Source: Flavobacteriales bacterium (GTDB taxonomy: Bacteria > Bacteroidota > Bacteroidia > Flavobacteriales_E > Vicingaceae). From it: a stretch of DNA of 9,536 nucleotides. The stretch covers positions 1 to 9,536 of the forward strand of contig NVVI01000020.1 in the NCBI GenBank assembly GCA_002402165.1, written 5' to 3'. Every line of letters starts with the position of its first letter. The stretch's first letter is position 1. The notes under the pieces are model-generated. The model did no database searches and was not told where the DNA came from. It saw only the letters and a program-made list of their open reading frames with translations. The translations under genes and the position numbers were made by a program. Positions 1 through 6,850 of this stretch are shown one piece after another.

Positions 1-910
1 GGCTTTTACCCAAAATCTGGTAATGAACCCCAGTTTTGAGGAGTACTGGCAATGCCCTACACAAGTAGCTAATGTGGAGGATTGTAAGCATGTATTTAAT
101 CCTATGTGTGCTGATACTAAAAATGTTAGTTGTATTTCTACTCCAGATTATTTTAATGCTTGTGCTACTATTGGCAGTAATGCTAATGTACCCACTACTT
201 TTGTGGGGTATCAAATAGCAAAAGATAATGATGGGTATATTGGGTTAACTAACAAAACTTTTTACAGAGAATATGTTCAAATAAAACTAGAAAACCGTAT
301 GATTAGCGGAAATAGTTATCTATTTTCTTTTTATGCAAACTTGTCTAATAATGTCCGTATAACAACTAATCAATTAGGTATTAAATTCGTTACTGATTCC
401 ATCATTTACAACCAATTTTTATGGCAATTTATGGAGCCTGACTGGGTAAGCAATACTTATATTACCGATACAGCTAATTGGACATTGTTGCAAGGTAAGT
501 ATGTAGCAAAAGGCGATGAACAATGGATGATTATAGGAAATTTTTATCCCGACACTATCTTTCCAACTATTGAAGTTAATTTATCTAGTTCCTTTTACGA
601 ATGTTATTTTCTATTAGATTACTTTCAAGTAGAATATAATGCTATATTAAGTATTCCCAACATCTTCACACCCAATAACGATGGTTTTAATGATATTTGG
701 AAAATAAATGGGGAGGTAAAGGAAGTTAGTATTTATAACCGTTGGGGCAATCAAATATTTTTTTCTAATCAAAATTTTATAGGTTGGAATGGTAATACAA
801 AAAGTGGGCAACCCTGCAATGATGGTATTTATTATTACATTGTAACTACATTAAGTAATGAGGACAACACCTTACAAACACACAAAGGAAGCATTACACT
901 TTTAAGGTAA
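1..910 (+). CDS. Secreted surface protein with T9SS type B (gliding motility-associated) C-terminal sorting domain; 5' end outside window
   Basis: The reading frame is open to the left edge (first whole codon at base 2), so the Met codon at 23 is probably internal. The visible protein begins AFTQNLVMNPSFEE, which looks like the end of a signal peptide plus the mature N-terminus ('QNLVxNPSFE') common in secreted Bacteroidota proteins. About 200 residues follow with the pattern TPDYFNAC, VGYQIA, YREYVQ, ANW and IIGNF. I recognise this from flavobacterial surface proteins as a probable beta-sandwich, but I know no function for it. Bases 653-910 encode a T9SS type B sorting domain (IPNIFTPNNDGFNDIW, IYNRWGNQIF, GWNG, CNDGIYYYIV). 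Such domains direct export across the outer membrane by T9SS, after which the protein is surface-bound or released. The ligand or role of the passenger is unknown. The next gene starts 16 bp downstream, so the two are probably co-transcribed. The sorting domain is near certain and the passenger assignment is weak. Confidence 0.88.
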   Translation, partial: AFTQNLVMNPSFEEYWQCPTQVANVEDCKHVFNPMCADTKNVSCISTPDYFNACATIGSNANVPTTFVGYQIAKDNDGYIGLTNKTFYREYVQIKLENRMISGNSYLFSFYANLSNNVRITTNQLGIKFVTDSIIYNQFLWQFMEPDWVSNTYITDTANWTLLQGKYVAKGDEQWMIIGNFYPDTIFPTIEVNLSSSFYECYFLLDYFQVEYNAILSIPNIFTPNNDGFNDIWKINGEVKEVSIYNRWGNQIFFSNQNFIGWNGNTKSGQPCNDGIYYYIVTTLSNEDNTLQTHKGSITLLR

Positions 911-922
911 CAATACCTTAAA
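901..922 (+). promoter_or_regulatory. Perfect 9-bp hairpin over the stop codon of the upstream gene and the leader of the S74/T9SS gene
   Basis: TTTAAGGTA (901-909) and TACCTTAAA (914-922) are perfect reverse complements separated by the 4-nt loop ACAA. The stem contains most of the upstream stop codon (908-910) and ends four bases before the ATG at 927. There is no T-tract after it, so it is not a standard intrinsic terminator. In the mRNA it would occupy the ribosome-loading region of the second gene and could be opened by ribosomes finishing the first, or it could be an mRNA processing or stability element. The structure is read directly from the sequence. The regulatory role is inference. 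Confidence 0.5.
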
Positions 923-926
923 TAAC

Positions 927-3641
927 ATGAAAACAAAAATAACTTTAGCACTTTTTTTAGTAAGTGCATTTACAAGCATTACCAATGCTCAGTTTTGGAA
1001 CACTAGTGTATTAAACTTTGGTAGTTCTGGCAACACCTTTGGCACTAGTGATAATTTTCCCATTAATATATTTACTAACAATACTTTTCGTGGGCAATGG
1101 ACAACAAGTAATGGCTTGGGTGCAAGTTCAGTAGCCGGCTCCTTAACAGGTGATGGGCTAAGAATTGCACCAGGAACAGGCTCTCCAGCTTCAGGTACTT
1201 TAGATTTATGGACAGCAGGAAGTGGTACAACACATATACAATTTGACCAAACTGGATTAATTCAAGGAGAACACAACAATTTTGAATTTTGGGCTCAACG
1301 ACAAGGTTTTTGGTTTAATACCACCACTGGTTTTGGACAATATTTATTTAATAGAAGTAATGTGGAACAAGGTAGGTTGGGCAATAATAATTTTTGGAGA
1401 TTGGGTTTGAATAATGCAGCTGTTAATGCTACTAGAACATTAGAGGTAGTTGACGACCAAGACCAATTAAGATTACGATTCACTAATGCTGTTGGTGCAA
1501 ATACAACTGCTTTTACCGACTTTTTTGCTGGCCCTTTTGGATTGGATATTGTTCCAGAATTAAACGCAATCAGAGAACCTGTTTACATACATCGATTAGG
1601 AACTACATTAACCCAAAATACATTAATTGTAAATGGTAATGCTAGGTTACGTTATGTCCCTGAAACTAATGCTGAAAGCATAATGTTGGGTAAACAAAAC
1701 GGACTTCTTGCTGATGATATCTCTTTTAGAAGATTAGCTTTTACAGGTAACACATCTGATGTTTTACTAGGTGATGGCACTTGGGGTACAGTTCCTACTA
1801 TTGTTGCTACAAACAATGGTATTTCTACTGATGGTAATGGAGTTATACAGCTTGGTGTTCCTTGCCTTAATGTTGCTGGGCTGCCAAATTTTGCTGGTAT
1901 TGCTGCAACAGAGTTTACTGAAGATAGAGTAGTTGCTAATCGTAATTTTAATTTTTGGTTTGGTTCATTAGATACAGAAACAGGAGGTGTAGGAATAGGT
2001 GGACAGCCAGCCTCAACTCCTTTCTGTAATACAGGAAATACCTTAGAAGTAAGTGCCAACATGAAAGGGAAATACGGCAATATTGATGCAAGTGGAGTAA
2101 GATTAACAGAGTTAAAATCTACCTCTCCTACTTTAGCCAATGGAACAAATGGAGTAGATAATACAAAAGTATTAACTGTTGATGAAGATGGAGACATTGT
2201 TTTAGTTGATGCTGTTGGTGGCGGTGGCTCGGGAGTTACAGCAGATAATGGCTTGAGTATTAACCCCACTAATAATGTACAAATGGGGCAAATATATACA
2301 GGCACACCGGTTAATAATGGAATAGGTGAGTTTATACACAATACAGAGGTTCCTTTTGCAGGCTTTAACCTGCATTTTACAAATATCTTAAATGGAGGTG
2401 TTCCTGGTATTAATCGTGTAAGTTTTGGAAAACCAGTTAGTTTATCAGGTTTAGCAATAACCTCTAAAGTATATTCATTTAATGGTGATGAACATTCTGC
2501 TATAATGGGTCATACAGATGGTTCTTTATTAAATTCTTCCCTTACGCTAGCTACTTCTGGTGTTGCAGGTGTTCTCACTAACAACAATTCTGAAAAAGCA
2601 GCAGGGGTATATGGTTTATCAACTAACTCTAACCCTATTTTTGAGGCCATTGGAGTTTGGGGTGAAGCAGAAAATAGCCCTTTGAATGTAGGTGTACAAG
2701 GAAAAGCAACTGATAATGTTGCTATAAGGAATAGAGGTGGACTCTTTACAGCAGCTAATGCTAGCAATTTTAATACAGGTGTTATTACTTTTGCTAGTGG
2801 TCCTACAGGATCTACCAATTACGGAATACTTGCTTCTGCACCATCTACCAACCCAGGAACAAATTTTGCAGGTTGGTTTGAAGGTGATGTTTTTATTAAT
2901 AGCCCAACAGGTCTTTCTAGTACGGGAATTGTTTTTGTTTCTGACCAACAATTTAAGACTAATATTATAAATATTTCAAATGCTCAGAATATCATTGGGC
3001 AATTACAACCTAAAGAATTTTATTTTGATGGTGCTTCTTATCCTCAAATTAATTTTAGTAGCAGTAAACAATATGGTTTAATTGCACAAGAAGTAGAAGC
3101 TATATTGCCAGAGTTGGTTACCAACCATATTTTTCCTGCTCAATACGATAATTTAGGCAATCAAACCAGTGCAGCGGTTAATTACAAATCGTTAAACTAC
3201 AATGGTTTTATTGCCATTTTAATGAAAGGAATGCAAGAGCAAGATGCAGCAATGGATAGTTTAAAAGATAGGTTAACTACTTTAGAAGATTGTATCAATA
3301 GTGTTGGTATTTGTGAGAATGGCAATGGACAAGGTAATGGAAACAGGACAACTAATTTAGAAGTAGAATTAGAAAACTTAAACGCCATTATTTTAGATCA
3401 AAATTTACCCAATCCTTTTGCAGAAAAAACAAGTATTAATTACACGATACCAGAGGAAGTTATTGAAGCTACCTTACTATTTTACGATATGAATGGTAGA
3501 ATAATTAAACAAGTAGAAATAACAGAAAGAGGCGAAGGCAAATTAACTGTTTATGGTGAAAACCTTAAAAATGGCATTTATACCTACAGCCTTATTGCTG
3601 ATGGTGAACTAATTGCTACTAAAAAAATGTTGAAACAGTAG
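927..3641 (+). CDS. Tail-fibre-like surface protein: signal peptide, repeat stalk, peptidase S74 self-cleaving chaperone domain, T9SS type A sorting domain
   Basis: A 904-aa protein. Residues 1-21 are a Sec signal peptide (charged start, hydrophobic core, cleavage after TNA before Q22). The passenger (22-671) is rich in Gly, Asn and Thr. It contains two related 'NNGIS..GVIQLG' / 'DNGLS..NVQMG' motifs (296-310, 440-454), a glycine linker (430-436) and eight repeats of about 15 residues (545-651). At 672 comes SDQQFKTNI, the start of an S74 intramolecular chaperone domain, with GLIAQEVEAILPELV (717-731), YKSLNYNGFIAIL (753-765) and a short coiled coil to about 790. Ser672 and Lys677 have the five-residue spacing of the self-cleavage dyad in this family. 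A Gly/Asn linker (797-810) leads to a T9SS type A domain (about 822-904: LDQNLPNPF, YDMNGRII, LKNGIYTYSL, KKMLKQ). The family forms trimers in phage tail fibres, so this is probably a trimeric cell-surface fibre exported by T9SS. What it binds is unknown. It lies 16 bp after another T9SS substrate gene. The ATG is chosen because it gives a complete signal peptide. Confidence 0.93.
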   Translation: MKTKITLALFLVSAFTSITNAQFWNTSVLNFGSSGNTFGTSDNFPINIFTNNTFRGQWTTSNGLGASSVAGSLTGDGLRIAPGTGSPASGTLDLWTAGSGTTHIQFDQTGLIQGEHNNFEFWAQRQGFWFNTTTGFGQYLFNRSNVEQGRLGNNNFWRLGLNNAAVNATRTLEVVDDQDQLRLRFTNAVGANTTAFTDFFAGPFGLDIVPELNAIREPVYIHRLGTTLTQNTLIVNGNARLRYVPETNAESIMLGKQNGLLADDISFRRLAFTGNTSDVLLGDGTWGTVPTIVATNNGISTDGNGVIQLGVPCLNVAGLPNFAGIAATEFTEDRVVANRNFNFWFGSLDTETGGVGIGGQPASTPFCNTGNTLEVSANMKGKYGNIDASGVRLTELKSTSPTLANGTNGVDNTKVLTVDEDGDIVLVDAVGGGGSGVTADNGLSINPTNNVQMGQIYTGTPVNNGIGEFIHNTEVPFAGFNLHFTNILNGGVPGINRVSFGKPVSLSGLAITSKVYSFNGDEHSAIMGHTDGSLLNSSLTLATSGVAGVLTNNNSEKAAGVYGLSTNSNPIFEAIGVWGEAENSPLNVGVQGKATDNVAIRNRGGLFTAANASNFNTGVITFASGPTGSTNYGILASAPSTNPGTNFAGWFEGDVFINSPTGLSSTGIVFVSDQQFKTNIINISNAQNIIGQLQPKEFYFDGASYPQINFSSSKQYGLIAQEVEAILPELVTNHIFPAQYDNLGNQTSAAVNYKSLNYNGFIAILMKGMQEQDAAMDSLKDRLTTLEDCINSVGICENGNGQGNGNRTTNLEVELENLNAIILDQNLPNPFAEKTSINYTIPEEVIEATLLFYDMNGRIIKQVEITERGEGKLTVYGENLKNGIYTYSLIADGELIATKKMLKQ
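2559..2879 (+). repeat. Eight-unit protein repeat of about 15 residues (beta-helix-like stalk) within the S74/T9SS protein
   Basis: A glycine-hydrophobic motif recurs at residues 545 (GVAG), 560 (GVYG), 576 (GVWG), 589 (GVQG), 604 (GGLF), 618 (GVIT), 633 (GILA) and 649 (GWFE), with spacings of 15, 16, 13, 15, 14, 15 and 16. Polar Asn/Ser/Thr/Ala loops lie between the motifs. This is the pattern expected for short beta strands stacked in a helix, as in trimeric phage-fibre stalks. The repeat ends 21 residues before the S74 domain, whose known role is to fold such stalks. The DNA has diverged, so this is a protein-level repeat and not a recent DNA duplication. Confidence 0.65.
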
Positions 3642-3681
3642 TACTCTTTTTGTCATGCCGTGGAAGCATAGAACAAAAAAA

Positions 3682-3721
3682 TGTCATTACACTTCGACAG
3701 GCTCAGTGTGACATCTTTTTT
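3682..3721 (+). repeat. Intergenic palindromic repeat with T-tract, possibly a dispersed repeat and a second terminator
   Basis: TGTCATTACACT (3682-3693) and AGTGTGACA (3705-3713) pair as ACACT/AGTGT plus GTCA/TGAC with a small TT bulge, enclosing the core TCGACAGGCTC. The sequence ACTTCGACAGGCTCAGTGTGAC closely resembles short palindromic intergenic repeats that I recall as multicopy in many Bacteroidota genomes. Here it is followed by TCTTTTTT (3714-3721), so it could also terminate plus-strand transcription. One copy is visible in the window, so its multicopy nature is from memory and not shown here. Confidence 0.5.
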
Positions 3722-3724
3722 CAC

Positions 3725-3763
3725 AATCCCCAATCCCGATAACTATCAGGATTGGGGATTTTT
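3725..3763 (+). terminator. Rho-independent terminator for the plus-strand T9SS genes
   Basis: AATCCCCAATCC (3725-3736) pairs perfectly with GGATTGGGGATT (3749-3760). Inside, a C/A mismatch and three more pairs (GAT/ATC) close a 4-nt loop. A run of five T bases (3759-3763) follows on the plus strand, which gives a strong intrinsic terminator 84 bp after the stop of the 904-aa gene. On the minus strand the same stem directly follows the transporter stop codon (3762-3764) but is followed by GTGAAAAAA, not T bases. It may therefore protect that transcript's 3' end without being a classic terminator in that direction. Confidence 0.8.
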
Positions 3764-4997
3764 AAATTAAATGTATAAAATAAGTACTGAATCCAATCAA
3801 ATAAACTATTCCTATCCAGCTCAATATTTTTAAAAGTAAGCTAGGCTTATTTTCTTCTGGCATTGTTTTACCATTTACTGCCAAATAATTTAAAATAGCA
3901 ATTATTGGTGAAGTAATAAATGCAATTGAAGTAGCAAAATCTACCATAGCTTTCATATTAGTTAAAAACAATGAAAGAATAACGAGGGTTCCTGTAACGA
4001 CAACTAAAATCCACATCCAATATAATTTAGTTGAATTTTTGTTCTCTGAATTGATAAGCATTTCTGTTGTAGGAGTCAACACTCTCGGAAAAGCATCTAG
4101 ACAAGTTAAAGTAGTACTAAACATAGTTGTAAATGCTGCAATGGCAATAAGAAAGTAAGACCATTCTCCTAAGCTTTCGGTATAGATTCCAAGTAGTTGT
4201 TTTGCAAAACCTCCTCCACTAGTCTCTAATTCTAATCCTGTTCCATAAATAGTAGCAGCACCTAAACCAACAAAACATAACGCCAAAAATAAGGTTCCCC
4301 AATACCCAATTTTAAAATCGAGCAATGCCATTTTTAAAGGAATTTTTTGGTTAACCTCTTTATTTTTTTCAACTACCCATACAGAATGCCAAACTGAAAT
4401 ATCTAATGGAGCAGGCATCCAGCCCATTAACGCAATCAAAAAAAGTATATGAGTTTTATCCGAAAAAGAAAAAGTAGTTAAATACATTACGTATTGTTCT
4501 GATTCCCCCAATAAAGAAAAGACAAATGCAACTATTGTGGTTAGTGCTAATATCACAATTATTAATTTCATTGTTTTGTCTAAAAAGGAGAATTTCCCAA
4601 TTAACAGTATTCCTAAACAAATTATTAATAATACTGCTGAAATAAGCCAAGGTTCAAAATCTAAACCTATAATTTCAGTAACTAATCCAGCAGTTACAAC
4701 AGTTACTGCAGATTGTATAATAAACATGGTGCCTATAGTAATAAAAAGATACAAATAAAGCACCCATTTCCCTAACGCCTGATAACCATGTAATAAACTT
4801 TTACCTGTACTCGCTGCGTATCTTGGCCCCATTTCAAAAAATGGATACTTTAAAAAATTAGCTAATAATACTGCCCAAACCAAACCATAACCAAACTCTG
4901 CTCCTGCTCTTGTAGATTGCACCAAATGTGACACGCCTATTGCTGCACCAGCATACAATAAACCTGGTCCTAACAATTTATACCAAGAAGTTTTCAT
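3762..4997 (-). CDS. Divergent Nramp-family transporter lacking the canonical metal-binding motifs
   Basis: A 411-aa integral inner-membrane protein with about 11 hydrophobic helices (roughly 13-30, 36-55, 78-102, 115-135, 143-163, 181-207, 232-255, 280-305, 325-347, 353-373 and 386-410). The start GPGLLYAGAAIG, then AGAEFGYGLVW, aligns without gaps to helix 1 of Nramp/MntH proton-coupled Mn/Fe transporters. The helix 1 metal-site motif DPGN is GVSH here (21-24), and the helix 6 MPH motif is MPAPLDIS (194-201), so the invariant metal-binding Asp is absent. I recall similar proteins across Bacteroidota annotated as Nramp family, but I know of no defined substrate. The true cargo could be a different cation or another solute. 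The ATG overlaps the stop of the lyase gene by 4 nt (ATGA), so the gene is last in the operon and probably translationally coupled. Fold membership is confident. Calling it a Mn/Fe importer would be unsafe. Confidence 0.85.
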   Translation of the reverse strand: MKTSWYKLLGPGLLYAGAAIGVSHLVQSTRAGAEFGYGLVWAVLLANFLKYPFFEMGPRYAASTGKSLLHGYQALGKWVLYLYLFITIGTMFIIQSAVTVVTAGLVTEIIGLDFEPWLISAVLLIICLGILLIGKFSFLDKTMKLIIVILALTTIVAFVFSLLGESEQYVMYLTTFSFSDKTHILFLIALMGWMPAPLDISVWHSVWVVEKNKEVNQKIPLKMALLDFKIGYWGTLFLALCFVGLGAATIYGTGLELETSGGGFAKQLLGIYTESLGEWSYFLIAIAAFTTMFSTTLTCLDAFPRVLTPTTEMLINSENKNSTKLYWMWILVVVTGTLVILSLFLTNMKAMVDFATSIAFITSPIIAILNYLAVNGKTMPEENKPSLLLKILSWIGIVYLIGFSTYFIHLI

Positions 4998-6844
4998 GTA
5001 TTCACTTTTTGGCTCACACCATAATTTGGAGAATATTCTTCAAATTGATTGATGTTTACTTTAAAGGGTTTATTACAATAGTCTGTAATAATGAGTTGGT
5101 CGGATAAAATAGAAAACTTTCTAATGTGCTCTACTCCATAATAATTTGCCTGAAGCGTAATGGATAAATCTTGCATCTCCAACACTTTACATTTAACCTC
5201 TCTTTCTAAATAAAATAAATCAATTGCTTTATTTTGCTCTATACCATCTATAACTATACCGTGGTGTGCTTTTGTATTTCTAAATTCATTCCTTTTTTCT
5301 GGTAACGAAGTGTAAGTATAAGTGCCTGGATCTTTAACCAAATCAATACCATTTACTTGTAAATCGAATGAAAGTTTGTCGTTATGAACATGCCCCCAAC
5401 TGTGGTGCATATTTTTATTTGCAATAGCACTTATTGCTAAATAAAATTGAGAGGATTTAAACACATAAATACCAAAATCTGAATACGCAAACAGTTTTAT
5501 TTCTTCTATATTAATACTAGATTGAAATTTAATCTCTGTGGTATTAGGTTGTTGCAATTGGTGCTTTGTGCTACGAATTTGACGCTTCCCTTTTTGTTTT
5601 TCATTTGGAGCTTGCAACTTATTATTTTTTGAGAATTGTTCTATCATACCTTTTTCAAGATAAGGACTGCTACTATTATCAAATAATCCAGAAAAACCTG
5701 CCAATAATGATTCATAATTTAACGACTCTCCATTTGTGAATTTGAACAATCTCCCACTATCATTATCACCAAATTGAGGCACTGTTCCATTAGGCTTCAT
5801 CACATTTTCTATAAATTGAGCAGCTTTACCTAGTAAAACAACATAATCTTGACTCAACTTTTTACCATTCCTTAGCATCAAAGCTGTCGCATAAAGCATA
5901 GCTTCAGCACTTAAGCAATGATAAGTAGTTGATCCCTCAAAATTTCCTCCATCTAAGAAAAACTGCTTGTGAAATTCTTTTTCTATTTCATTTTCAGCAA
6001 AATTTCGCCATTGTAATGTTTCATCTTTTTCTGATAAATAATTAGTGATAAATAATAATCCGACTAGATTAAATAAATAATGATTGCCTGCAACCCCTTC
6101 TTTATACTCTAAATGATTAAAAATAAATTCTGCATGATGATGAACATAGTCTGTGAAAAGTAATAAAAAATTATCATCCAAAATAGAAGTTGAATCTACT
6201 TTCTTAAAAATATCATAAGCCACCAACCAATTGCAAACTCTAATTCCAACATCCATAGTACAAGCCCATTGTACTCCCATTCCTACTGGGTTTGAAACTA
6301 TAAAATCTAAACTTTGATTTTTAAATTCTAAAATAATTTCATCTCTTTTATCAGGTTTATTAGCTGCCAGAGCCATTTGTGGAAAATGTTGTAAACGACC
6401 TAATTCCCAACAGTTTTTTATGTCAACATTTTTTGATTTATCTATTTTTTGATTATCAAACTGTTTAGTATAGTCAAATTCAAAACCACTTCTAACATCT
6501 CGCTGCCAATCAACAAATTTATAATCCTTAGAAAAATATTTAAATACTTTTTCAGAAAAAAAATGATGCTCAGAATTCAGTTGTAATACTTTACTAGAAT
6601 TTCTACAAATCCATCCGCTTCCTAATAAATCGAATTCATGCCTTAAATAATGATTAATGGCTTCTTCGTTATTAACACTATTAATATGAGTAACATCTAA
6701 CAATGAAGTAATAGTATAGCTTGAAGCTGTTTTCCTTAACTCTTGAGAAGTATAATCGATTTTTTGAACTGGAAATATTTTCTTTATAAGTCTTTTTACA
6801 AAAACTTTAAAAGGAAGTTGTTTTGCTATTTTTAAGTTACTCAA
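4994..6844 (-). CDS. Heparinase II/III family protein (polysaccharide lyase or epimerase-like), TTG start
   Basis: A 616-aa protein with the two-domain plan of heparinase II/III enzymes: an alpha-helical toroid (about 60-380) and a beta-sandwich domain (about 445-600). Visible family motifs are WELGRLQHFPQMALA (146-160), GNHYLFNLVGL (253-263), FEGSTTYH (302-309), QFGDNDSGR (357-365), WGHVHNDKLSFDL (483-495), KDPGTYTY (504-511) and the AHHGIVIDG stretch (526-534). By analogy, N254/H255, Y308 and H485/H487 are the likely catalytic set for beta-elimination of uronate-containing chains. Dermatan epimerases share the fold, so epimerisation is an alternative. A basic, Gln/Lys-rich insert (about 405-440) separates the domains. 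No signal peptide is visible, unlike catabolic lyases. Its place between a methyltransferase and a transporter in a glycan gene run suggests a role in making or remodelling the polysaccharide. The start is TTG (6842-6844). The only upstream in-frame codons are AGT, TTT and a TAG stop, and the first in-frame ATG is not until residue 156. Confidence 0.88.
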   Translation of the reverse strand: MSNLKIAKQLPFKVFVKRLIKKIFPVQKIDYTSQELRKTASSYTITSLLDVTHINSVNNEEAINHYLRHEFDLLGSGWICRNSSKVLQLNSEHHFFSEKVFKYFSKDYKFVDWQRDVRSGFEFDYTKQFDNQKIDKSKNVDIKNCWELGRLQHFPQMALAANKPDKRDEIILEFKNQSLDFIVSNPVGMGVQWACTMDVGIRVCNWLVAYDIFKKVDSTSILDDNFLLLFTDYVHHHAEFIFNHLEYKEGVAGNHYLFNLVGLLFITNYLSEKDETLQWRNFAENEIEKEFHKQFFLDGGNFEGSTTYHCLSAEAMLYATALMLRNGKKLSQDYVVLLGKAAQFIENVMKPNGTVPQFGDNDSGRLFKFTNGESLNYESLLAGFSGLFDNSSSPYLEKGMIEQFSKNNKLQAPNEKQKGKRQIRSTKHQLQQPNTTEIKFQSSINIEEIKLFAYSDFGIYVFKSSQFYLAISAIANKNMHHSWGHVHNDKLSFDLQVNGIDLVKDPGTYTYTSLPEKRNEFRNTKAHHGIVIDGIEQNKAIDLFYLEREVKCKVLEMQDLSITLQANYYGVEHIRKFSILSDQLIITDYCNKPFKVNINQFEEYSPNYGVSQKVNT

Positions 6845-6850
6845 ACTAAA

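Noticed and set aside
23..25. ATG at 23 as the start of the first gene
   Set aside because: The frame is open to base 2 and the preceding codons read as the end of a signal peptide and mature N-terminus. A secreted T9SS protein needs the upstream signal peptide.
1652..2341. Long antisense open frame (229 codons) within the fibre gene
   Set aside because: It lies wholly inside a gene with clear domains on the other strand and is Pro/Val/Leu-rich as expected from the complement of Gly/Asn/Thr codons. It has no recognisable domain.
2737..2970. Second plus-strand open frame overlapping the fibre gene
   Set aside because: It is a Leu-rich shifted reading of the repeat region, with no start context and no independent function visible.
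927..3641. Prophage origin of the S74 protein
   Set aside because: It has a Sec signal peptide and a T9SS sorting domain, has a T9SS substrate as neighbour, and there are no phage structural or lysis genes nearby. It is a bacterial surface protein using a phage-type module.
3762..4997. Decayed Nramp pseudogene
   Set aside because: The frame is full length with all expected helices, and the substitutions fall in specific motifs while surrounding helix sequence is conserved, which fits a functional variant.
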